Source of the DNA: a bacterium
GTDB lineage: Bacteria; Arandabacterota; Arandabacteria; Arandabacterales; Arandabacteraceae
DNA length: 5,661 nucleotides
Reading direction: 5' to 3'
Assembly (NCBI GenBank): GCA_025774405.1
Contig: JALGWB010000142.1
Span: 1-5,661, forward strand
This document shows, piece after piece, positions 1-5,312 of this stretch; position 1 is the stretch's first letter; each line of letters opens with the position of its first letter. A program made the position numbers and the translations under genes. A model generated the notes under the pieces. That model saw nothing but the letters and a program-made list of their open reading frames with translations. It was not told where the DNA came from and did no database searches.

Positions 1-2
1 CA

Positions 3-638
3 ACACGAGACGCCTGTGCAATCGTTGAGGAGTGGCAGCGGCAGGGCTATCCTGTCACAGCTGAGACGTGTCCGCAGTTCCTGACTCTAACTGACTCACT
101 ATACTGTAAACGCTATGGTCATCGATTTGCCTGCTGTCCACCGCTGAGGACCGCAGAGGATAATGACTACCTCTGGGAGGCGCTCGATACGGGGTCAATT
201 CAGACAGTTGCAACCGATCATTGCACATTTATGGCAAAGCAGAAGGATACATGGCAGGGAGATTTCAGGAGGATGCTCTTCGGATTGCCGGGCATTGAGA
301 CGATGCTTCCCATAATGTTCACACATGGAATTGTCAGCGGTAGGATTTCTCAGACAACACTTGTGAGGACCCTCTGTACAAATCCAGCGATGATCTTCGG
401 TCTCTATCCCCGCAAGGGTACGCTTCAGGTTGGAAGTGATGCTGACGTTGTCATTATTGATCCTGAGCGAGAGATGCTTGTAAGACCTGACCGCTTACAC
501 ATGAGATGCGACTACTCCCCATACAATGGCTGGAGATTGAGAGGATTTCCGTCGGTGACGATCCTGCGTGGAAAGATTATTCAGAAGGACGGGAGATTCC
601 TTGGAGATGCTGGTGGAATTTTTCTCAGGAGAGGCTAG
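3..638 (+). CDS. hyuA: Dihydropyrimidinase / D-hydantoinase family protein, C-terminal part (5' end outside window)
   Basis: Cyclic-amide hydrolase of the amidohydrolase superfamily. Family members open dihydropyrimidine, hydantoin or related rings in the cytoplasm using a binuclear metal centre. The open frame enters from the left edge, so the Met codon at 231 is internal, not a start. About 211 codons remain, roughly the C-terminal 45% of a usual 450-480 residue protein. Visible family motifs are AETCPQFL (near 60-85), PPLR (138-149), ATDHCTF (210-230, whose Asp at 216-218 is the expected metal-binding and catalytic Asp), GLPGIE (282-299), GRIS (339-350), NPAMIFGLYPRKG (381-419) and GSDADVVIIDP (432-464). 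The HxH motif, the carboxylated lysine and the other metal histidines lie outside the window. Two oddities: Cys replaces the usual Ser before PPLR, and Phe replaces the usual Asn before GLPGIE. The stop is followed after 12 bases by ssnA in the same frame. E. coli HyuA belongs to a comparable cluster, but the substrate here is unknown and the symbol is tentative. Confidence 0.9.
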   Translation, partial: TRDACAIVEEWQRQGYPVTAETCPQFLTLTDSLYCKRYGHRFACCPPLRTAEDNDYLWEALDTGSIQTVATDHCTFMAKQKDTWQGDFRRMLFGLPGIETMLPIMFTHGIVSGRISQTTLVRTLCTNPAMIFGLYPRKGTLQVGSDADVVIIDPEREMLVRPDRLHMRCDYSPYNGWRLRGFPSVTILRGKIIQKDGRFLGDAGGIFLRRG

Positions 639-642
639 GAGG
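637..642 (+). promoter_or_regulatory. Ribosome binding site for ssnA
   Basis: A perfect AGGAGG overlaps the stop codon of the hydantoinase gene and sits 8 bases before the TTG at 651. It decides the choice of this non-ATG start, since no ATG or GTG in that frame lies at a suitable distance. Confidence 0.8.
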
Positions 643-650
643 TAAGCATT

Positions 651-1994
651 TTGCCGAGGCTCGATTCGGAAAAGATAACCCTCATAAAGGGTGGGAAGAT
701 TTTCACCGGCAAGGTCAAGCAAGACCTGATCGACGGTGGATGGATCATCATCAAAGGTGGGGAAATTTCGCGGGTCGGCAGGGGGGATTACCGGAAATAC
801 ACGAGAGGGCAGAGAGTAAGCGTCATCGATGCAACTGACAAGATAGTGACTCCAGGGCTTATTAACTGCCATACGCATCTTTATAGTGCCCTAGCCAGGG
901 GGCTCATTCAGGCCAGCTCCCCGCGCAACTTCGTTGAGCGGCTTGAGACACTCTGGTGGCGTCTCGATAAAGCTCTGACCTATGAGGACTGCTATTGGAG
1001 TGCTCTCGTTGGCAGTCTTCTCAGTTTGAAGGCAGGGGTAACCACGATTCTGGACCATCACTCAAGTCCACATGCTGTAAGGGAAAGCCTTGATGCGATT
1101 GCAGGCGGGATGAGACAGGCCGGCATTCGTGGCTCGGTCTGCTACGAGGTCTCCGACCGCGACGGGCAAGACCGTGCACTCCTTGGAATCGAAGAAAACG
1201 TCAGATTTGCCACTCTTGTTGCCAGGGAAGCTTCACCGATTGGCTGCTTGATGGGACTTCATGCATCCTTTACCCTCAGTCAGCCAACCCTGCTGAGGGC
1301 CAGGGAAGCCGCCCTTGAGAACGGGCTCGGTTTCCATATCCACGTTGCTGAAGATAACGCTGACGTCGTTGACAGCCAGAAACGTTACCGGCGCCGTGTG
1401 GTAACCAGATTGGCAGATGCAGGGATTCTCTCTGATCGGACACTTGCCATTCATTGTGTCCATGTCAGTGACCAGGAGATAAGGACCCTGAACCAGACAG
1501 GTACCAATGTGATACACTGTCCACGCTCAAACCTCTCAAATGCTGTTGGCATTGCTCCCGTTGCCAAGATGTTCAGGCACGGGGTTCGGGTTGGACTCGG
1601 TAGCGATGGCTTCGGAGCCAGTGTCCTCGATGATGCCTATACCGCCATTCTCAACTGGAGGCTTGTCGAACCCCTGCCGACAGCAGGGTTTGTCGAAAGC
1701 GAAGTGTTGCTCCTGTATAACAATCAGTTGATTGCAGGTTCGATTCTGGGCAGGCCGCTGGGCTTGATTGAGCGAGGTCATGCAGCTGATGTCGTTATCT
1801 TTGCATATGATCCGCCAACCCCAATCAATGGAAACAATCTCTGGGATCATTTTTTGAGCAGAGAGTTGAGGGTGGAGACGGTGCTTGTAGATGGCAAGAA
1901 GGTGCTCGATGGTGGAAAAGCTTGCCTTATCGATGAGGAGAAAGTCTTCGAGCATTCAAGGCAACTGGCTATCAAGCTCTGGGAGAGAATGTAG
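651..1994 (+). CDS. ssnA: SsnA-type amidohydrolase (putative aminohydrolase)
   Basis: Metal-dependent hydrolase of the chlorohydrolase/guanine-deaminase-like branch of the amidohydrolase superfamily, 447 aa, a normal length for SsnA. The start is TTG, chosen from the AGGAGG 8 bases upstream; the family's usual opening β-strand (ITLIKGGKIFTG) follows at residues 9-20. Expected mononuclear metal ligands are present: H74 and H76 (NCHTH), H231 (HIHVAED), H268 (AIHCVH) and D319 (GSDG), with E234 as the likely general acid/base. SsnA-specific signatures are LWWRLDKAL (101-109), LDHHSSP (134-140), a VSDRDG segment (167-172) and GIEENVRFA (179-187). The C-terminal HAADVVIFAYDPPTP (377-391) returns to the small β-sandwich domain. 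In E. coli, ssnA lies with ygfK, xdhD and hyuA, and relatives are linked to anaerobic purine/urate breakdown and selenium-dependent hydroxylases. The exact reaction of SsnA is not firmly known to me; deamination or hydrolysis of a purine-derived intermediate is inference. The stop overlaps the next start by one base. Confidence 0.93.
   Translation: MPRLDSEKITLIKGGKIFTGKVKQDLIDGGWIIIKGGEISRVGRGDYRKYTRGQRVSVIDATDKIVTPGLINCHTHLYSALARGLIQASSPRNFVERLETLWWRLDKALTYEDCYWSALVGSLLSLKAGVTTILDHHSSPHAVRESLDAIAGGMRQAGIRGSVCYEVSDRDGQDRALLGIEENVRFATLVAREASPIGCLMGLHASFTLSQPTLLRAREAALENGLGFHIHVAEDNADVVDSQKRYRRRVVTRLADAGILSDRTLAIHCVHVSDQEIRTLNQTGTNVIHCPRSNLSNAVGIAPVAKMFRHGVRVGLGSDGFGASVLDDAYTAILNWRLVEPLPTAGFVESEVLLLYNNQLIAGSILGRPLGLIERGHAADVVIFAYDPPTPINGNNLWDHFLSRELRVETVLVDGKKVLDGGKACLIDEEKVFEHSRQLAIKLWERM
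1981..1987 (+). promoter_or_regulatory. Ribosome binding site for the PLP enzyme, inside the end of ssnA
   Basis: The purine-rich GGGAGAG lies 6 bases before the GTG at 1994. It is within the last codons of ssnA and supports the GTG start in the TAGTG stop-start overlap. The match to the Shine-Dalgarno consensus is partial. Confidence 0.5.
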
Positions 1995-3214
1995 TGGGTA
2001 AGGTCAACCGACTGGTCTGTGTCAAATGTGGCAAGACCTATCCATTTGGCGCTTACATTACTTGCCCGGCATGCGGACTCGAGGGAATTCTGGACGTCGA
2101 ATACGACTATGACCTGGCAAGGCGAGCTCTGACAGAGGAGCCACTCAGAGTGCGATCGCAGGCAAACATGTTCCGCTATCTCGAGATTTTGCCTGTTGAT
2201 GAGGTGCCATCGCAAATGCTCAGGGTCGGCTGGACACCGCTTTACAGGTTTGATCGGTTGAGTGAGGCGGTCGGCCATTCGCAACTATATCTGAAGGATG
2301 AGACGGTCAATCCGAGTGGTTCGCTCAAAGATCGTGCAAGTGCTGTTGGGATAGCTGTGGCGTTGCGAGAGCAGCGGTCTACCGTCGCATGTGCCTCAAC
2401 AGGCAATGCAGCTTCATCTCTGGCAGTGCTCGCAGCATCAGCTGGACTCAGCTCCTACATTTTCGTGCCTGAAGATATACCTTTGGCAAAGCTCTATCAG
2501 ATTGCCACATGTGCAACAAAAGTCTTCAGAGTGCGGGGCACCTATGAGGATGCCTTCGATGTAGCAACAGGTGCAATAGCAAGATGGAACTGGTTCAATC
2601 GAAATTGCGCCATAAATCCCTATCTTGTCGAAGGCAAGAAGACATGCTCACTGGAAATCTACGAGCAACTCGGCTACAGGGCGCCTGACTGGATTGTGGT
2701 CTCGGTTGGTGATGGATGCATAATCAGCGGTCAATACAAGGCCTTCAAGGAGCTTCAGATTCTCGGAGAGATACCGCATCTGCCCAGGTTGCTCGCCGTT
2801 CAGGCAGAGGGAGCTTCACCAATCGTTGATGCTTTCAATTCCTCAGGTGAGGTATCGCCTGTCAGGGCCAGGACCATAGCGGATAGCATAAGGGTTGGCA
2901 AGCCCCGTAACTGGCGGAAGGCTTTGCGAGCCCTGAAGAATACTCAGGGGGTGGCGGTGAAAGTCAGCGATGATGAGATTCTCGATAGCATATCGTTGCT
3001 GGGTCACAGGTGTGGGATTTTCGCTGAGCCGGCAGGTGCAGCTGGATTTGCGGGGTTTCTCAAAGCCCGCAAAGCAGGTATAATATCAGCAGATGAAACC
3101 GTGGTAGTGATCATAACGGGAAGTGGGCTTAAAGACCCTTCAAGTGTTGAGCCCAAGATCCAGATTGTTGAAATTGAGGCGTCCGAGGATGCTGTTGAGC
3201 AGCACCTGAGTTAG
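1994..3214 (+). CDS. Threonine-synthase-like PLP-dependent enzyme with N-terminal zinc ribbon
   Basis: Fold-type II (tryptophan synthase β family) PLP enzyme of 406 aa. Two CxxC pairs, C9/C12 and C24/C27, form a probable zinc ribbon, common in bacterial and archaeal threonine synthase relatives. The PLP Schiff-base lysine should be K112 in NPSGSLKDRAS (107-117). ASTGNAASSLA (134-144) is the substrate-carboxylate loop. VGDGCIISG (238-246) is in the place of the glycine-rich PLP-phosphate loop. TGSGLKDP (375-382) closely resembles the TGHGLKDP of threonine synthases. Start is GTG, overlapping the ssnA stop by one base, which suggests translational coupling. True threonine synthase makes threonine from O-phosphohomoserine. 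Here no thrA, thrB or hom neighbour is seen, the glycine-rich loop differs from the GNxGN form I recall for threonine synthases, and E. coli has the fold-type II diaminopropionate ammonia-lyase YgeX in the corresponding cluster. A lyase acting on a purine-derived amino acid is therefore plausible, but this is inference. Alternatives are true ThrC, a threonine/serine dehydratase, or a cysteate-synthase-like enzyme. Confidence 0.88.
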   Translation: MGKVNRLVCVKCGKTYPFGAYITCPACGLEGILDVEYDYDLARRALTEEPLRVRSQANMFRYLEILPVDEVPSQMLRVGWTPLYRFDRLSEAVGHSQLYLKDETVNPSGSLKDRASAVGIAVALREQRSTVACASTGNAASSLAVLAASAGLSSYIFVPEDIPLAKLYQIATCATKVFRVRGTYEDAFDVATGAIARWNWFNRNCAINPYLVEGKKTCSLEIYEQLGYRAPDWIVVSVGDGCIISGQYKAFKELQILGEIPHLPRLLAVQAEGASPIVDAFNSSGEVSPVRARTIADSIRVGKPRNWRKALRALKNTQGVAVKVSDDEILDSISLLGHRCGIFAEPAGAAGFAGFLKARKAGIISADETVVVIITGSGLKDPSSVEPKIQIVEIEASEDAVEQHLS

Positions 3215-3219
3215 GCGGA

Positions 3220-3699
3220 ATGGATAAGATCAGGATTCGAGTCGAGGTAAATGGTAAACCCTTGAGTGCTGAGATCGAGCCCCATGTGACGCTCCTGGAA
3301 TTCATTCGGGTGCATCTTGGTCTTACGGGGACCAAAGAGGGATGTGGTCGTGGTGATTGTGGAGCCTGCACAGTACTGGTTGATGGCGAGCCTGTGCTCT
3401 CGTGCATCAAGATGGCTTTTCAGGTTGATGGGTGTTCGATAACCACCATTGAGGGTATAGGTGAGAATGAGAGGCTTGATATCTTACAGAGATGTTTTGT
3501 TGATCACGGTGCCATCCAGTGTGGTTTCTGCACACCCGCGATGATTCTGGTTGCCAAGGCACTGCTGAGAAGGCAACCCAATCCATCAAGGGACATGATT
3601 CGCCGGGCGATCTCAGGTGTGCTTTGTAGATGTACAGGTTACAGGAAGATCGTTGATGCAATTGAAACAGCTGCAGGAGAGCAAGGAGGAGGGCGCTAA
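3220..3699 (+). CDS. [2Fe-2S] small subunit of a xanthine-dehydrogenase-type molybdenum hydroxylase
   Basis: Electron-transfer subunit of the xanthine dehydrogenase/CO dehydrogenase/aldehyde oxidoreductase family, 159 aa, the usual length. The N-terminal ferredoxin-like domain (about 1-78) carries the plant-type cluster with C42, C47, C50 and C62 (GCGRGDCGAC, then SC). The C-terminal helical domain binds the second cluster through C101 and C104 (QCGFC) and C136 and C138 (LCRCTGYRKI). All eight ligands are present, as is Q100, the Gln before the cysteine that in family structures lies close to the molybdopterin cytosine dinucleotide. It should pass electrons from the molybdenum site to a FAD subunit or other acceptor. 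ATG is chosen because it opens directly on the family's first strand (IRIRVEVNG). It lies 5 bases after the previous stop with only a poor, too-close AGGCGGA ahead, so expression may rely on coupling. The large molybdenum and FAD subunits are not adjacent. With yqeC nearby, the enzyme is probably of the selenium-dependent type. The symbol is left blank because xdhC names different proteins in different species. Confidence 0.96.
   Translation: MDKIRIRVEVNGKPLSAEIEPHVTLLEFIRVHLGLTGTKEGCGRGDCGACTVLVDGEPVLSCIKMAFQVDGCSITTIEGIGENERLDILQRCFVDHGAIQCGFCTPAMILVAKALLRRQPNPSRDMIRRAISGVLCRCTGYRKIVDAIETAAGEQGGGR
3684..3693 (+). promoter_or_regulatory. Ribosome binding site for the PPC/DUF296 gene
   Basis: AGGAGGAGGG lies within the last codons of the iron-sulfur subunit gene. 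It contains AGGAGG 11 bases and GGAGGG 7 bases before the GTG at 3701. It decides that start over the in-frame ATG at 3617, which lies inside the preceding gene. Confidence 0.75.
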
Positions 3700-3700
3700 G

Positions 3701-4126
3701 GTGGACAAGAGCCGGAAAGGTGATCTGCTTATCATGCGTTTTTCAGACGGTGAAGATTTGCTTGCTGCCATGAGGCAGGCACTGATTGAGGAAAAGATCT
3801 CCTCAGGAATAGTATTGGGTGGTGTAGGAATGGTCAGGAATGCTGGATTGTCATTCTACAAGGGACGAGGTGAATATGAGACAGTGCCTGTTGCAACCGA
3901 GTCTGAGCTGTGTTCGCTGAATGGAAACATCTCGACCCTTGGCGAAGACATCATGATTCATTTGCATGCTGTAATTGGCAGACCAGGTGGCGAAGCTCTT
4001 GCGGGACACCTCTCTGCAGCCACAGTCAACAAGACAGCCGAGATTGCCGTTCTGGTTTGCCGGCATACATTGATAAGGAAGGAAGAACCGGAGACGGGAC
4101 TAAAGATACTGGGATTCAAAGATTAA
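3701..4126 (+). CDS. Stand-alone PPC domain (DUF296) protein
   Basis: Small protein of 141 aa made almost entirely of one PPC (plant and prokaryote conserved, DUF296) domain. Visible features are the opening strand LLIMRFSDGEDLLAAM (9-24), a glycine-rich GIVLGGVGMVRNAGLSFY (36-53), ELCSLNGNIS (69-78), HLHAVI (87-92), AGHLSAA (101-107) and ETGLKIL (131-137). H87, H89 and H103 match the conserved histidines that bind a metal in some prokaryotic PPC structures. In plants the domain accompanies AT-hooks in AHL DNA-binding proteins; here there is no AT-hook, basic tail, membrane segment or signal peptide. GTG start is taken from the strong Shine-Dalgarno sequence and the fit to the domain boundary; the frame also has an upstream ATG at 3617, but that would overlap the iron-sulfur subunit gene by 83 bases. 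It begins one base after that gene's stop. The function of bacterial PPC proteins is largely unknown: a regulator, or a binding or metabolic protein of this pathway, are both possible. Confidence 0.9.
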   Translation: MDKSRKGDLLIMRFSDGEDLLAAMRQALIEEKISSGIVLGGVGMVRNAGLSFYKGRGEYETVPVATESELCSLNGNISTLGEDIMIHLHAVIGRPGGEALAGHLSAATVNKTAEIAVLVCRHTLIRKEEPETGLKILGFKD

Positions 4127-4131
4127 GGAGG
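4126..4131 (+). promoter_or_regulatory. Ribosome binding site for the aminotransferase gene
   Basis: A perfect AGGAGG begins on the last base of the preceding TAA stop and sits 8 bases before the ATG at 4140. It supports that ATG rather than the in-frame ATG at 4161. Confidence 0.8.
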
Positions 4132-4139
4132 AAGGGGCA

Positions 4140-5312
4140 ATGATCAGGTTCGCAAAGCGCATGTCAAGGCTTGGCACCGAAAGTGCGTTTGAGGTTTTGG
4201 CTAGAGCCAAAGCTCTTGAAGCACAGGGCAAGGAGATAGTCCATCTTGAGATAGGTGAGCCAGATTTTGATACCCCTGACAATATCAGGGAAGCGGCTGT
4301 TAAAGCCATCTGGGATGGCTATACCCACTATGGCCCTGCTCAGGGGTTACCCGAATTGCGTGAGGCTATTGCTCGGGTGGTCAGCAAAGATAAGGGCATC
4401 CAAGCTAAACCTGAAGAAGTCGTCGTGACACCTGGAGCAAAGCCTATCATGTTCTTCAGTATGCTTGCGCTGGTTGATGAGGGAGATGAAGTGATCTACC
4501 CGAACCCGGGCTTTCCCATCTATGAATCTGTGATAGAGTTCATCGGCGCAAAGGCCGTGCCACTGCAACTTAAAGAAGAGAAAGAATTCTGCTTTGATGC
4601 GGCTGAGCTTGAGAAGCTAATAAGCTCCAAGACCAAAATGATAATCATCAATTCACCTCAAAATCCTACCGGCGGTGTGCTCTCCAAGGAGGATCTCGAA
4701 ACAATAGCTGAGCTCGCCAGGAAAAACGATATCTGGGTACTATCCGATGAAATCTATTCCAAGACCCTTTATGAAGGTGAACACGTAAGTATCGCCTCCT
4801 TGCCGGGCATGCGGCAGCACACCATCATCCTCGATGGCTACTCCAAGACGTATGCTATGACAGGTTGGAGACTTGGTTATGGTATCATGCCTCAGGAGCT
4901 TGCTGCTGCTCTCACCCAGCTCCAGATAAACGCTACCTCCTGTACCTGTTCTTTCACTCAGGTTGCTGGTATCGAAGGCATTACCGGCGATCAGTCTGGA
5001 GCCAGGATGATGGTCGATGAGTTCAGACGCAGGAGAGACGTGATTGTTGAGGGGCTCAATCGGATACCCGGTATCAGGTGTCTCAGGCCGAAAGGTGCTT
5101 TCTATGTTTTCCCGAACATAACAGAGACAGGCATGAGATCAGCGGATCTTTCGGATCTGCTGCTGAACGAGGCAGGCGTCGCTGTGCTTCCTGGCACCGC
5201 CTTTGGCAAGTACGGCGAGGGTTACCTGAGACTTTCATATGCCAACTCTATTGAGAACATAGAGAAGGCTCTTGAGCGTATCGAGAAGACCCTTGCGAAA
5301 GTGAAAAAGTGA
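4140..5312 (+). CDS. Class I/II PLP-dependent aminotransferase (AspC-like)
   Basis: Cytosolic fold-type I aminotransferase of 390 aa, a normal length for the prokaryotic aspartate-aminotransferase group. It moves an amino group between an amino acid and a 2-oxo acid using PLP. Motifs in order: EIGEPDFDTP (37-46), GYTHYGPAQGLPELREAI (60-77), VTPGAK (96-101, PLP phosphate loop), NSPQNPTGG (171-179, with N175 contacting PLP), LSDEIY (201-206, with D203 and Y206 at the cofactor ring), DGYSKTYAMTGWRLGY (232-247, with K236 the Schiff-base lysine and R244 near the phosphate) and YLRLSYA (362-368, with R364 as the expected clamp for the substrate carboxylate). All core residues are intact. Start is the ATG after a strong AGGAGG. 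The stop overlaps the yqeC start by 4 bases. Substrates cannot be read from motifs; aspartate, alanine or a branched or aromatic amino acid are all possible. In this operon it may dispose of an amino group or amino acid released from the ring-cleavage products, which is inference. Confidence 0.95.
   Translation: MIRFAKRMSRLGTESAFEVLARAKALEAQGKEIVHLEIGEPDFDTPDNIREAAVKAIWDGYTHYGPAQGLPELREAIARVVSKDKGIQAKPEEVVVTPGAKPIMFFSMLALVDEGDEVIYPNPGFPIYESVIEFIGAKAVPLQLKEEKEFCFDAAELEKLISSKTKMIIINSPQNPTGGVLSKEDLETIAELARKNDIWVLSDEIYSKTLYEGEHVSIASLPGMRQHTIILDGYSKTYAMTGWRLGYGIMPQELAAALTQLQINATSCTCSFTQVAGIEGITGDQSGARMMVDEFRRRRDVIVEGLNRIPGIRCLRPKGAFYVFPNITETGMRSADLSDLLLNEAGVAVLPGTAFGKYGEGYLRLSYANSIENIEKALERIEKTLAKVKK

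Noticed and set aside
231..638. A separate small gene starting at the ATG at 231
   Set aside because: The same frame is open to the left edge and encodes continuous dihydropyrimidinase motifs, including PPLR and ATDHCTF, before this Met.
636..653. Possible readthrough or pyrrolysine at the TAG between hydantoinase and ssnA, which share a frame
   Set aside because: A perfect ribosome binding site and a start codon follow at once, both products are complete family domains at this junction, and TAG also ends ssnA and the PLP enzyme as an ordinary stop.
506..838. Open frame on the + strand across the hydantoinase-ssnA junction
   Set aside because: It is out of frame with two recognised genes, its product has no recognisable motif, and no ribosome binding site was seen.
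495..2284. Antisense open frames on the - strand (495-878, 1233-1517, 1536-1955, 1847-2284)
   Set aside because: They lie opposite well-supported conserved genes and their products show no family motifs.
3617..3700. An upstream start at 3617 giving a 28-residue extension of the PPC protein
   Set aside because: It would overlap the conserved C-terminal cluster region of the iron-sulfur subunit, lacks a ribosome binding site, and the extra residues are outside the PPC domain; the AGGAGG at 3684 points to 3701.
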